A stretch of DNA of 64,000 nucleotides, from the NCBI RefSeq assembly GCF_901709675.1, contig NC_051096.1, positions 3,873,001 to 3,937,000 on the forward strand, written 5' to 3'. Of this stretch, positions 35,101-47,401 are shown in pieces (within the stretch, counting starts at the first letter, position 1; every line of letters starts with the position of its first letter). A program made the translations under genes and the position numbers. The notes below the pieces were generated by a model. That model worked only from the letters and a program-made list of their open reading frames with translations. It was not told the DNA's origin and did no database searches. This stretch comes from Syngnathus acus. Its lineage: Eukaryota > Chordata > Actinopteri > Syngnathiformes > Syngnathidae.

Positions 35101-36447
35101 TATGCCTACCATTTTACATGATTGTAAAGACACACTTAGTGCACAAGAGGTGGAGACATGAGATTTCAGAGCACATCGACAATAATCGGGTTGAAGTGAG
35201 GTTGCCAGAATATTTATCACAACTTTCTCTTAGAAGAGCAAGTACATGGGTTATATTATTAATTTCACACCATTTATCACTAACTTTATGAATTGTTATC
35301 GGTACCATTCAACAAAAAAGGGCACACCTCAAAATTTGACCCCGATTGTCTTTGAGCTAAGCCGTTGGCCAGCGGTGCATTTTCACTGGTTTTAAAGAGG
35401 GATAGATTTTTTAATATTTATTTCAGGAAAATGTTACTCACACCACCGGAATTCTATTTAAATGTTCTATCTGATAAAGCTGGTGTCATGGCAATCGATT
35501 AATCTTTGGAATTGTATGCACTTTTCTTCTAGCGGGGCTGCAGATTTGCTACTTGAAACGATAATCGTGCATTCTTCCAGGTCTACTATTCTCCAACGTG
35601 TTAACATATAAGCTTGATATAGTGTCAAATGTGACACGAAATAAGTCAACCATGTCCTGGGTGAAGATTTGCCACAAAGGGCGGAAGGCAGTTAGCTCGA
35701 TCGCCTGCTAGCTGCACATTTTATCCGAGCTCGTAATCGCAGACAAACACAAAACACTCACCTGTACACCAAATTCAGCATGTGCACATCGAAACGTGAA
35801 ATATCAAGCACATCTAAGCAATCGACTCCTGATTCTAAGTTCACGAGGAAAGGCTAGCCCCCCCCCCCCCCACCCCTGAGCTAATGGCTAGCGTTATCTT
35901 CATCATTTGTTGACTCAAATAAGTGGAACCAACAGCCTTGATCCTGTTTAGACAATTACAGCATGATGAGACCGTGTCAGATTTGCTTCGATGAAAAACA
36001 ATACCCTGAGGATACTGTTAATTTCTGTTCGTCGTGACCGTAAACGTGCCCTCTTCACTGCCCCGGATCCTGATAGCAAGAAATGTAGCATCGTTAGCTC
36101 GCAGGCTAGCTCCACTCTCGACACTTTTTTTTACCCATTTCTTAATAATGATCGCGGCGATTGTGCAAAAACACTCTGTTCGGCACGGTTTTATCCTAAA
36201 CAAGACGTTCAGATTAAACACAAGAGCATGGTGACACGATCGTGTCAAGCGATCGCCGCTAACAGCTACATGCTAAGGTTAACGTGGCTGCATAGTGCAC
36301 ACTTTGAACTTACTTGAGCTAACTGCTGCTAATGCTAATCTCCGTGCAAGTCAATGTGTAGCGCGGCTCGAAACTACAAGGCAGCTGACATGTATATGCC
36401 ACTTTTCGTTCGTTAATTGGTATACTCACAAAGCGCAGGATGAACAT
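32097..36447 (-). CDS. Candidate upstream ORF in the ptp4a2 leader (35 codons, spliced)
   Basis: The first part is 36447-36430, encoding MFILRF and ending exactly at a strong donor (GTGAGT). The second part is 32186-32097, entered through a strong acceptor. It continues in frame for 29 codons (AFCVNLGRTYM..., ending AAVEK) to TGA at 32099-32097. The joined ORF is 35 aa and ends before the phosphatase start at 31607. Published work describes a magnesium-responsive uORF in vertebrate PRL leaders. I infer that this is its fish counterpart, but I cannot confirm the peptide from memory. Support comes from the two good splice sites and the continuous frame through GC-rich sequence. Confidence 0.5.
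32187..36429 (-). other. ptp4a2: Presumed long 5' intron of ptp4a2
   Basis: About 4.2 kb without coding frames. A CpG-rich island-like patch at about 33900-34500 includes a strong minus-strand donor, GACAG followed by GTAGGG (exon end 34327). It could mark an alternative first exon or internal promoter. Another donor-like site (ACAG then GTGAGT) lies at about 35758-35763. Other contents are short G, C and A runs. Confidence 0.4.
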
Positions 36448-36989
36448 TGAAATCCAGTGACTAGCCCGGAGAAAGGGGAGCGAGTGCAGAAAGGGCTGTC
36501 AAGTTGCCTTTTTGTTCCTCTTCAATGTGGCAGCTTCGTCTGTTGTTCAGGGAGGAACCTTGCTTGGTGGTTACTTTCATGGCGATCGGAAATGTTGGTG
36601 TGTCAGGAACCGGCGAGAGAAATCCAATCACTGCTCGAGTTATTTTCTGTTGTCCAATACCTGTTTTTATCTTCTGGTCGTATATCTGTCTTACACACAT
36701 GTATTTTGATTGTTTCCACGTTTAGTGAGTGATAAACGCCCGATTAAATAAATATGTGGATGTGGAATGTGAAACGATAAAATAGCCTGGATAATCCAAA
36801 CAACACAATAAACTATTGAAACACGTATGCTGCTATATAATGCTGTTTATTAAAGTCGAAGGGGGCTTGTGTAAAGCAAATTCAAGCTGTTTTTTCGCAT
36901 ATTCAATTCCGGAAAACGGCGTTTACGATGACCTCAAATGTAGCACGAGATGTCTGGCGTCAGTACGACGTAAAAAGAATCCGGCTCCG

Positions 36990-36997
36990 TGACGTCA
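36990..36997. promoter_or_regulatory. CRE site upstream of ptp4a2
   Basis: A perfect TGACGTCA about 540 bp upstream of the uORF start. A second perfect copy is at 37308-37315, flanked by TGAGTCA (an AP-1 site) at about 37294-37300. They suit a cAMP- or AP-1-responsive promoter. The actual transcription start was not located. Confidence 0.4.
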
Positions 36998-37315
36998 GTT
37001 CCAGAAAGCTCACATTATCTAGTTTGTTTTGCGTCATCGGACGACAACTCACAAACATACAACTAAAATCGTCGTATTGAACATTAAAAATATTTTTCAT
37101 TTATACACGACTGAGGAAACGTTCCAGTTTTAGCGTGAGTCCAATCTAAAACACACAACTGTCACATCAAACTGCAAAATAGTTAAAAAATAATACTAAT
37201 AAGAAAAAGCCAAATAATGCTATAAATTAACACGACACGGTAATCGATGATAAAACGTTTTCCATATTTATTCCCAGTTTAAACCGATACCTCTGAGTCA
37301 GAGGCTCTGACGTCA

Positions 37316-39127
37316 GCCACGATCAACACGCAATTTGAATAGGTTACCTCCTCCCCTAGCAAAATTACGGGGGTTACTAATTCTAACAGCAGAGAATAAA
37401 TACCCCCATTGATCCCCGTTGTGTTCAATGTGTCAGGCCAAAACAGACTGCCTTATTATCTTAAGTGATAAAAAGACTCCTTTATTTTGTTCTTAATTAA
37501 AATAAACATGCTCTTAAAACTTCACTGTTAAAGTGCACTTTCAATTAAGTGTGACATGTGAAGCTTACTTTTTCAAAGGTAACTTTTGCAACACAATCTA
37601 TGACCCTTGCTTATCTGTAACGGAAGTTGTGCGCGTCCCACACACGCACTGGGCGTGTGTTTGTGTCCTTCCCTTGTTGGAGGGTGAGTCAGCACCGCGT
37701 GCAAATAACAGGACGACGTGGTGCTGCAAAATGACTCACAACTATAGAACATCCGATCATTTGGATTTGGGCCAACACGCAGATCCATTTGAATGGCTCC
37801 CTCTCCTGCTCACATCCGACATTGCACACACAAAAAAAGAAATTCCGAACAACTAAGGTCACATTAAATTAGTTGTTCAGAATTTGAGCTATCTTTGAAC
37901 GAGAAATTTAATGCAAGCGAGTGTTAACTGGATTTATTTTCATCCTGTTTTGTAATTCTTGGCGGCGGCTTACTTCAACTCATGACCCATCCTCATGTGA
38001 TATTTATTATGTTCCGGCCTTTCCTTGGAACTTTTGGGACGTGTTGTTTACCGCTTCAATCGTGAGGTTATTGTGAGGTCAAAGTGACTGATGTGTGAAA
38101 ATCCAAAAAAATAACAAATAAATAAACACCTAAAGTTGAATTACTCTTTTGATACTGACATCTTATTTCACAATGATTGTTGATTCTTTTGCTATGAGCA
38201 CAAAATCGCAGTTTCTGGAAACTTTTTAAAGATTGATATCAGGCATCACACAATAGGCGCCACAATCTCAACCGTGACCGAAAACAAGAATATGCTTGAA
38301 GGCTTTCTGGATTTGTTGCAAGTCACATGTTGAGGGATGCGAGCGAGGGGCGGCACTGTGCAGCTAATGGATTGGAGCCCCCAAGAGCTTCCTGTTGCCA
38401 GTAAACATTTCCATCCACTGAAACAGTCGCCGTCCATTTGAGTTTAACTCAGGCATTTTAAAAACATGTTATGCTGTCTTGATCACGTTATTGAACACAG
38501 CAGGAATAAAAGCTTTTCTTTTCGGAGCAAAGCACCTGTTCTGATAGAGAAAATGATATTGAAGATGCAAGGCCATTATATTTTAAATGCATTAATATTG
38601 GCTAGTCTTGTTAAATATATTTGATTACTCTTGTACAATGTGTAATGTATCATGTATTTACTCACAGCACAACCTCAAACAAAACTGTCAAGTTTAAATG
38701 ATGGACTACATTAGGTTAATTGAAGCTTCTGCCACCTAGTGGATGTGCACTGAATTGCTCTGCCAGTCAATTGACGCCACAGGGATAGATGGATGACCAA
38801 TAAATAAGAGTTTGTGAATCACTTAAGTGAAATTGGATCCTTCCATTGTTTTGACTGGACGTAATAAATATCCAATGAGAGCAAAGTAGAAAGCAGGAAG
38901 AACACACCCCATGCGAAGCTAATGGAGGCCACAAAACTCTTGAGTTGCCATTGTGGACTTTAAAAATGCATGTTGGCTCGTGGTTCTGTTTCTCTAATGA
39001 GGTGTATGTCTTAAATATCTGATGGCGCTTGCACTCATTTAAAAATACAAATATGCTTATTGTCATAAATATTTGATCCGCAAATGAATATATGCAAAAG
39101 ACATCCATGAATTAATCTGTTCTGATT
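37316..39127. other. Intergenic; no feature seen
   Basis: About 1.8 kb of AT-rich DNA with no recognisable exon or named repeat. Confidence 0.45.
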
Positions 39128-39669
39128 AGGGGTGTAAATCGCGGGTTTTGTAACGATACGATATCATATCGATACAAAGAATCACGATACGATATTTGCC
39201 AATATCTTAAAGCCTGCTGTGATTCATTCACGATACATCACGATATAGTGCTCTACGATCGATATAGAACAATATCCTGATTTATAACAATTCATACGCA
39301 AAATCAACAAGGTACTGCAAACTCTTTATTTAGGAAATTACAAAGTGCTTCCGAACGAATGACTTGAAGCCCAAAGGGGAGCGAATTTCCTCGTCTTCTT
39401 GGCCACTAGCCATAGCACCAGCCCAGGAGCAGCGTAGTTGTCGGCTCCCCTTTCACGTGCCTGCTCTGCTCACAACACAACACGCCGCGCACTGCTCCCG
39501 GAAAGAGGAAGCAAGCAACAATGAACTGGATTTCAAAATAAAGTCGCGTCTAATGTCCGAGGTCAAAAACGGGCGATATAGATCGATGTTTACGTTTAGC
39601 ATCGATGCCAACAAATCGTAGAGCATTATATCGATTAATCGATGTGTATCGATGAATCGTTACACCCCT
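39128..39669. mobile_element. MITE with AGGGGTGTAA termini
   Basis: A 542-bp non-coding element. The left end AGGGGTGTAAATCG is the inverted counterpart of the right end CGTTACACCCCT. Both are followed by ATCGATAC-rich sequence that also pairs. The termini resemble hAT-type MITEs of fish. Flanking 8-mers do not match, so no target duplication is visible. It abuts the telomere-like block. Confidence 0.65.
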
Positions 39670-41699
39670 AGTTTCAAACTACTTTTAGGGTTTCTAAGAA
39701 TAGGGTTTCTAACTAGGCTTTCAAAACTAGGGTTAGGGTTTCCGACCAGGGTTTCCAAGGAGTTTTGCCATTGCTAATTAGGGTTTCAAACTAGGGTTAG
39801 GGTTTCCGACTAGGGTTTTAAACCAAGGTTAGGGTTACAAACTAGGTTTTAAAGCTAGGCTTAAGGTTTCCAACGAGGCTTTCAAACTACTTTTAGGGTT
39901 TCTAAGATTAGGGTTTCTAACTAGGCTTTCAAAACTAGGGTTAGGGTTTTCGACTAGGGTTTCCAAAATTAGGGTTAGGATTAGGGTTGGGGTTAGGGTT
40001 TCTAACTAGGCTTTCAAAACTAGGGTTAGGGTTAGGGTTAGGGTTAGAGTTAGAGTTAGAGTTAGAGTTAGAGTTAGAGTTAGGGTTAGGGTTAGGGTTA
40101 GGGTTAGGGTTACTAACTAGGCTTTCAAAACTAGAGTTAGGGTTAGGGTTAGGGTTTCTAACTAGGCTTTCAAAACTAGGGTTAGGGTTTCCGACCAGGG
40201 TTTCCAAGGAGTTTTGCCATTGCTAATTAGGGTTTCAAACTAGGGTTAGGGTTTCCGACTAGGGTTTTAAACCAAGGTTAGGGTTACAAACTAGGTTTTA
40301 AAGCTAGGCTTAAGGTTTCCAACGAGGCTTTCAAACTACTTTTAGGGTTTCTAAGATTAGGGTTTCTAACTAGGCTTTCAAAACTAGGGTTAGGGTTTTC
40401 GACTAGGGTTTCCAAAATTAGGGTTAGGATTAGGGTTGGGGTTAGGGTTTCTAACTAGGCTTTCAAAACTAGGGTTAGGGTTAGGGTTAGAGTTAGAGTT
40501 AGAGTTAGAGTTAGAGTTAGAGTTAGAGTTAGGGTTAGGGTTAGGGTTAGGGTTACTAACTAGGCTTTCAAAACTAGAGTTAGGGTTAGGGTTAGGGTTT
40601 CTAACTAGGCTTTCAAAACTAGGGTTAGGGTTTCCGACCAGGGTTTCCAAGGAGTTTTGCCATTGCTAATTAGGGTTTCAAACTAGGGTTAGGGTTTCCG
40701 ACTAGGGTTTTAAACCAAGGTTAGGGTTACAAACTAGGTTTTAAAGCTAGGCTTAAGGTTTCCAACGAGGCTTTCAAACTACTTTTAGGGTTTCTAAGAT
40801 TAGGGTTTCTAACTAGGCTTTCAAAACTAGGGTTAGGGTTTTCGACTAGGGTTTCCAAAATTAGGGTTAGGATTAGGGTTGGCGTTGGGGTTAGGGTTTC
40901 TAACTAGGCTTTCAAAACTAGGGTTAGGGTTAGGGTTAGAGTTAGAGTTAGAGTTAGGGTTAGGGTTAGGGTTACTAACTAGGCTTTCAAAACTAGAGTT
41001 AGGGTTAGGGTTAGGGTTTCTAACTAGGCTTTCAAAACTAGGGTTAGGGTTTCCGACCAGGGTTTCCAAGGAGTTTTGCCATTGCTAATTAGGGTTTCAA
41101 ACTAGGGTTAGGGTTTCCGACTAGGGTTTTAAACCAAGGTTAGGGTTACAAACTAGGTTTTAAAGCTAGGCTTAAGGTTTCCAACGAGGCTTTCAAACTA
41201 CTTTTAGGGTTTCTAAGATTAGGGTTTCTAACTAGGCTTTCAAAACTAGGGTTAGGGTTTTCGACTAGGGTTTCCAAAATTAGGGTTAGGATTAGGGTTG
41301 GGGTTAGGGTTTCTAACTAGGCTTTCAAAACTAGGGTTAGGGTTAGGGTTAGAGTTAGAGTTAGAGTTAGGGTTAGGGTTAGGGTTAGGGTTAGGGTTAC
41401 TAACTAGGCTTTCAAAACTAGAGTTAGGGTTAGGGTTAGGGTTTCTAACTAGGCTTTCAAAACTAGGGTTAGGGTTTCCGACTAGGGTTTCCAAGGAGTT
41501 TTGCCATCGCTAATTAGGGTTTCAAACTAGGCTCAGGGTTTCCGACTAGGGTTTTAAACCAAGGTTAGGGTTTCAAACTAGGTTTTAAAGCTAGGGTTAG
41601 GGTTTCCAACGAGGGTTTCAAACTACTTTTAGGGTTTCTAAGATTGAGGTTTCTAACTAGGCTTTCAAAACTAGGGTTAGAGTTTTCGACTTAGGAAAC
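39670..41699. repeat. Interstitial telomere-like repeat with higher-order period
   Basis: The block is built of TTAGGG hexamers, the variants GTTAGA and TTTAGGG, and spacer phrases such as CTAACTAGGCTTTC. A longer unit repeats. The marker AGTTTTGCCA occurs at 39761, 40210, 40653, 41072 and 41497, giving spacings of 449, 443, 419 and 425 bp. The differences are multiples of 6, so units vary by whole hexamers. The orientation is TTAGGG on the plus strand. The long Asn-Pro or Leu-Gly frames in it are repeat artefacts. Confidence 0.92.
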
Positions 41700-41704
41700 C
41701 CTTC

Positions 41705-41735
41705 AATAAATAAATAAATAAATAAATAAATAAAA
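41705..41735. repeat. (AAAT)n microsatellite
   Basis: A run of about seven AAAT/AATA tetramers directly beyond the telomere-like block. Confidence 0.85.
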
Positions 41736-43779
41736 TAGTAACATTTCCATTACAAGCACCCCTCTGACCACTCGATGGGGATAAAACCCCATATGAACCG
41801 GCGCCGATAGCAACAACTACAGAGTACCTCTTGTGACCACTGGAGGGCAGTAAAAACTCACTAATCGGCCTTGCCAAGTGCACTGGGGTGTTTTGATAGT
41901 ATATTGTGTCTGGCAGCATCTTGAACGCCACCAGCCTGCCGAGCCACACTTTGTCACTGCATTGTGGATGTTTGGATTCAACAACGTGGTAATTAATAAT
42001 CACATATTTAGAGGAGAACCTGGGGCTTGTTTAACTTCAGCGTGCCTTATTCAGTAGAACAAATCTGAGGTTCACTCAGCAATGTATTTTCTTTTAGTTT
42101 CAGTTGGGCACTTTGCTACTTTCCTTAGAAATCACTAATAATGAAAAGGAATGAAGTACAAATACCATTAGTGCACTGAAGCAGATTTTTTGTGCTTGTG
42201 TCGTGAGCGAACGGCGTGCCCTTCGTTCCTTCGGAAGAAGCTAAGCTCGCGTCTGGAGTGTGAGTGGATGCTGAATGACAGGCGTACACGGTGCCAGTCA
42301 ATCAGCGAGCCGTCTGACCTCGCTCGCATCTTCCTCCCTCTCTTTCTGGAGAAAAAGATGTGTCATCCTCCCATGTGGCATCTCATCGCCTCCCTCCCTG
42401 GACTAGTTTGCCTTCCGCGACGAATCCCCTGTGACTTATCTCCTTGGATATCCTCTCCACTTTTCACCTACCTTCTTTTTCTCCTCACCATCTTAATCCA
42501 GCATTTTGCTTATCAGCGATGCTCTCATCTTCCAACTTCCAGCTGCTGCTTCCTCAGCTTCCCCGTTTTGTTGTGGATTTGCCGCTCACATAGTTGCCCT
42601 CTCACCTCCAATATCTCACTTGCCGTTCCATTTTGCTGTCTCAAGAACTTCCCCCCTGCTACTCCATCAGCCATCATGTTTCTTACTTTATTTGATAAAA
42701 TCATGTTTGAGTGAATATTTGTGAAAATATACTATGATTTATATGTCAGTAAACTTCAAGTGAAAGTGGAGAACTGACAAGCAGCTTGACGCAGGGCCCC
42801 TTTGCGTCTTATTTGAAGAAGTGAGAGAATGAGAACAGACATTTCAACACTTCAAAAAGTGTCTTCTGCCAAGTTTATTAAATGTTTTGAAAGCATGTGG
42901 GAGTTGTTTGCAAATGATCTGCTCTCCCGCAGATTGTGGGTTGGTCTGTTCCGATGGCGACCTAAGCAGATTTTATTTGTGCTTAAGTTGAGCCTCATGT
43001 CTTCTGCGTAGGATTTCATAAATGACGAAGGGGAGGGGGGGGGGGGCATTGTTTCTCGCTTGGTGCACAGATCTGCATTCATATCAATAGCCCCAAAGCA
43101 GCTGTGAAAGGCCAAGCCACGCTGACACACAATGTGTTAAGTGGCTGTCTTAACAAGCACCCGTGCTAATTGGCTGTTTGAGCTTTTCTCCTTCTTGTCA
43201 ATTCAGGTCATGATTTGCCAGAAGACCTAGAATATGTTTAAATTCCCTTTGCCTCCACGTGCAACTTTTACTAAGTCAAAGTGCGCATCGGTGCCTGAGA
43301 TGCGCTGCAGCGTGTTCTCCACTTGAGCACGTACCTGATTAGCTTTGGAAATGACAAATTTGCAAGCAAGTCAGGCGATCCTGAGTACGCACATACATAC
43401 GCAGTGTGCTCAAAGTAGTTAGCATCCAATTGTTCCTTCTTTGGAATTCAGTGCAGAAGAAGGACTGGGGGAAAAAATGCATCTGTTTATTTTTTGACTG
43501 TGTCTTGGCACCTTCATGCAGTTGGAATTTTAAATGTTATCATTACTGCATTACAATCAGTAGTACTGGAACATTGAACTCAAACTGTATTAGCATTTGG
43601 GCTATTTATTAAACTAATCAGAGCTCAAATTGACGTGATAGGGACATTAAGAGGTGGATTAAGTCACTGCTTCTGCTTATGATTTCAGAATCCCTAAAAT
43701 GCATCTAGAGCAGTGGTGTATTTAAAAAAATAAAAATAAAATTAAAAGTGAAGACAATTTGCAATTTTAGTAATGACAC
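41736..43779. other. No gene recognised
   Basis: The longest open frame (174 codons, 42190-42714, plus) is rich in Ser, Leu and Cys, has no recognisable domain, and lies in pyrimidine-rich DNA; I do not call it. No exon chain found. Confidence 0.45.
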
Positions 43780-43868
43780 GAATTTGATGCACAATTTGTC
43801 TTCGCGGGCCACATAAAATGATGTGGCGGGCCGTATCTGGCCCCCGGGCCTTGAGTTTGACACCTGTG
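43780..43868. mobile_element. hAT-like MITE end fragment
   Basis: The sequence around GCGGGCCACATAAAATGATG and GGCCTTGAGTTTGACACCTG is the inverted counterpart of the copy at 46772-46870. Only one end is clear; the left limit is uncertain. Confidence 0.6.
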
Positions 43869-46007
43869 ATCTAGAGAAAAAAAAAACTATGTTCTACAAG
43901 TAGAAAAGCACAGGCACATGATTGGCAGGAACCAATTGGACACCTGTGACAGGTGTAAAACAAAATTGCGGAAATATACAATGTAAAGTAGAGGGCAGCA
44001 TTTATGTTTGTACCTTAAAATGTGACTTTTGAGCCGTGCCGCATGTTTATAAAACAAGTGCTTGATGCATTTATCCGCACAGAAATAACTATCATTAACT
44101 AAAAGGGGAGCTGCAGCTGTTGGAAAAAGCCACTATCAGGTTTCAAAAATGAATACATTGCCACTGGAATTGCGGAATAAAAAATTGCCAAGCCTCACAG
44201 CGCAGATGGATAGATAATGTGATCTTCATGGCAGCTGCACTATGTGGATGGCTATTAAATTGTACACAAAATATTCAAAGCCAACCTGAACTTTAAACTT
44301 GGAATTACAATGGGAAAATATCACATCAAGCCATCGGTTAGCCATATTATTTGCTTTGAATTTCCTCTAGAACAATTTGAAATACGAGAGCTGTATGTTG
44401 TGTGTTAAAAACAACCAATGTTTGCCTGCTAGCTTAATGCTAACAGCTAATTTACAATAACACAACATAGCACGTACAGTACTTTCGATGTGTAAATCTA
44501 ACTTACAGTAAAATAGTATTGTGGCATCTTTTGGTATACGCAATTATAAACCTTTTTGGGTGTTCCTCAGGGATCAATCCTTATCCCCTGTGAGTTTTGT
44601 CTTTTTCCTTATCTTTTATCACCTGTGACCTGAATTGTGTAATAGAAAATGGTTAGAAAGATCCCAGAAGACCTCATAGAATACTGGATGGCAAACAGCT
44701 GATCGCTTTGGAGCGCCATGTCCGTCGCCGGGTTCAAACCGCTCTTCAAAACGTCGTCTTACCAACGTGTCTCATGAAGGATAATGTCCTCAGTATATAG
44801 CCTTTGATTTTGCATCGAACGGTGTAATTCAAGTAATGGTCAAACCATTGGCTCACACATGCTTTCCTTTCAGGGCTGCCCTTTCTTACTATCGATTCTC
44901 TGCACAATGCTTCGCTCATTGACTTCTGCCAGAGTGATATGCCGAGTGGATGAGAGGGGGATGAAGAGGTGATCTTACCATTATCCCTAAAGTACTCGAC
45001 TATTGTGGGCAGATCAAAGTGGTGTCGACGCGCTCGGATATGTTTATGGCACACTGCTGTGCGGCGGGGACTTTCGCAATCCATGCATTAAAGACTTTCA
45101 CTGTTCATTGTTACATGGAAGTTGAAACCGGAAAGGGATTTCTCGCCTTCCCTGCATGGCGACTTTAATCGAAAGTCGTTTTAGAGAATCTAACGATACT
45201 GAATCCGATAAAATAATTGCAGTATTTAATCGGGACAATCAAACAAACTTCACCAACAACATTACACACAAACTCAACACAATCAGCAGAGGACACTTGA
45301 GACGACAAAAGTAATTGACATCTCGTACTACAAAGCCGAACTCCGACCTCTGATGGTTTGTTTTCTCTCACTGTCTTCCCCGCAAAGCTCGCTGAGGTTT
45401 GACACGCATGTATAATTCAAGCCCATTTCTGTGGCGGAGCACATATACCGAGACACCGTGTGAGCCCTCGTTAGTATGCTGAGCGTTCCCCGTGCAGGCA
45501 AACAAGACACCTCTCTCAGGATGTCTAACAGGGTTTCTGTTGGTGTAGGTAATGGAAGCATCTGCGCAGGAAATGGCGAGGAAACGAGAGGTTGAGGAAA
45601 TCAGGGACTTCATGCATATGCACTCATGTTCGTGTGTCTCCTCAGGTGCGTTCGAGGAGAGAGAGCACCTCGGCTGTAATACGAGCGGGCCGCGAGCATC
45701 TCGGAGGCAATTTCCGTCCTAAACAAAGGCGGGATGTAGAAAATAAACCCAAGCGGGGTAGCAAATCAGGAATCGCAAGCCTGCGGGGCTTTGTGTTCAC
45801 ACAAGTGTGCCGAGTATAATGATGTTGCTAAATCCGGCTCGGTGGTCCGATTGTGTTGGTTGTTAGCTGAATGTTTGGGAGTCAAGGAGGTCAACCTCAG
45901 GCTTTCAGAAAAACGACATCTTGGACATAATCAGAATCTCTCTCCAGGCCACTCAACGGCTTCACCTTGGCCAGACTCTTATTTAATTTTTGATTTTTTT
46001 TTTTAAC
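43869..46007. other. No gene recognised
   Basis: About 2.1 kb. A 112-codon minus-strand frame at 44746-45084 has no family I know and no convincing splice context. Confidence 0.45.
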
Positions 46008-46406
46008 TACCGTATTTTCCGGACTATAAGGTACACCTTCAATGAATGGCCCATTTTAAAACTTTGTCCTTATATAAGGCGCACCGGACTATAAGGCGCA
46101 CCATTAATGCATCATGTCAGATTTTTAATCCAAATCAAATCATTCTCCATTTTATCTTTTTTATTTCAACTTCAGACACAAGAAATTACTTTATAATCAC
46201 AAAATAATGATCCATAGTCTTTTCGATTCATGATTCATAGTCTTCAGTGGGCCACTTATGATTGATTTCATGACACAATGCTTCGAGCCAGTTTAAATTT
46301 AGGAATTTGGTCCATATATAAGGCACACCGGACTATAAGGCGCACTGTCGGCTTTTAAGAAAATCTTAGATTTTTAGGTGCGCCTTATAGTCAGGAAACT
46401 ACGGTA
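46008..46406. mobile_element. TACCGTATTTTCCGGAC-type MITE, copy 1
   Basis: A 399-bp element with inverted ends (TACCGTATTTTCCGGAC at the left, an imperfect complement at the right). Inner copies of GACTATAAGGCGCAC occur. TA at both ends fits a TA target site. It is in inverted orientation to the copy at 47019-47401, judged by the internal phrase AATGAATGGCCCATTTTAAA. Confidence 0.8.
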
Positions 46407-46771
46407 AAGTATCTATTTAAGTACATAGCCTGAGTACTTTTGCCACTTCTGGAGTAACAATATTCTCCTCTTTACAGCTCTTTCCCATGGGACAGCCAGT
46501 CCCATCACAAGTCAAGCAGGAACGAAAGTGAATTAATGTTAAGTGACAGGTTTCAGAAGCCTGAGTCACAAAACGCCTTTTGTAATACCTTCCACAAACC
46601 AAGAAGGCACCGTGTGGCTGTCGCTCTCACGACTGTAATTACGCACCAGCAGACGAGTGCCAAATGAGCAGCTCGAGAGAGCATGCGTTGAATGTTCACT
46701 TCCAGCTCAGAATATTACAACATTAAAAGCACAAATTGGGTTTTCCCATTCACCTCTTCCTACTATGGCAT

Positions 46772-46870
46772 AGGTGTCAAACTTAAGGCCCGGGGGCCAG
46801 ATACGGCTCGCCACATCATTTTATGTGGCCCGCAAGGACAAATTTTGCATCAATTTGTGTCAATACTAAA
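46772..46870. mobile_element. hAT-like MITE fragment
   Basis: Starts AGGTGTCAAACTTAAGGCCC and continues through a palindromic CCACATCATTTTATGTGG core. Closely similar, in the other orientation, to 43780-43868. Confidence 0.6.
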
Positions 46871-47018
46871 AAAAAAAAGATATTGCTGGCAATTTTTATT
46901 ACCACTCATCTCTTTAGAATATTTGAACAGTTTTTACTAGTCCCTGATTTCAAAACTAGTTATTCATCAATTTATTTATCATCATTTATTTATTCATCAT
47001 ACATAGTGGCCATTAAAT

Positions 47019-47401
47019 TACCGTATTTTCCGGACTAAAAGGCGTACCTAAAAACCAAAATATTTTTTCAAAAGCCGACAGTGCGCCTTATAGTTCGGTG
47101 CGCCTTATATATGGACCAAATTCCTAAATTTAAACTGTTCCGAAGCATTGTGTCATGAAATCAATCATAAGTGGCCCGCTGAAGACTATGAATCATGAAT
47201 CAAAAAGACTATGGATCATTATTTTGTGATTATAAAGCAATTTGTTGCGTCTGAAGTTGAAATAAAAAAGATAAAATGGAGAATGATTTATTTGGATTAA
47301 AAATTTGACATGATGCATTAATGGTGCGCCTTATAGTCCGGCCAAAGTTTTAAAATGGGCCATTCATTGAAGGTGCGCCTTATAGTCCGGAAAATACGGT
47401 A
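47019..47401. mobile_element. TACCGTATTTTCCGGAC-type MITE, copy 2
   Basis: 383 bp, same family as copy 1 and reversed. The two copies flank a 612-bp spacer and could pair as a long hairpin. Confidence 0.8.

Noticed and set aside
39941-41513. Repeated Asn-Pro and Leu-Gly/Leu-Glu open frames of 70-90 codons on both strands
   Set aside because: They are translations of TTAGGG-type repeats, occur on both strands at once, and have no gene context.
39670-41699. A true chromosome end
   Set aside because: Unique DNA and further features continue for 22 kb beyond it, and the hexamers are mixed with variants and spacers.
42190-42714. 174-codon plus-strand ORF
   Set aside because: No domain, pyrimidine-rich DNA, no splice or promoter context. 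Length is possible by chance over 22 kb.
44746-45084. 112-codon minus-strand ORF
   Set aside because: No family recognised and no supporting splice sites or neighbouring exons.
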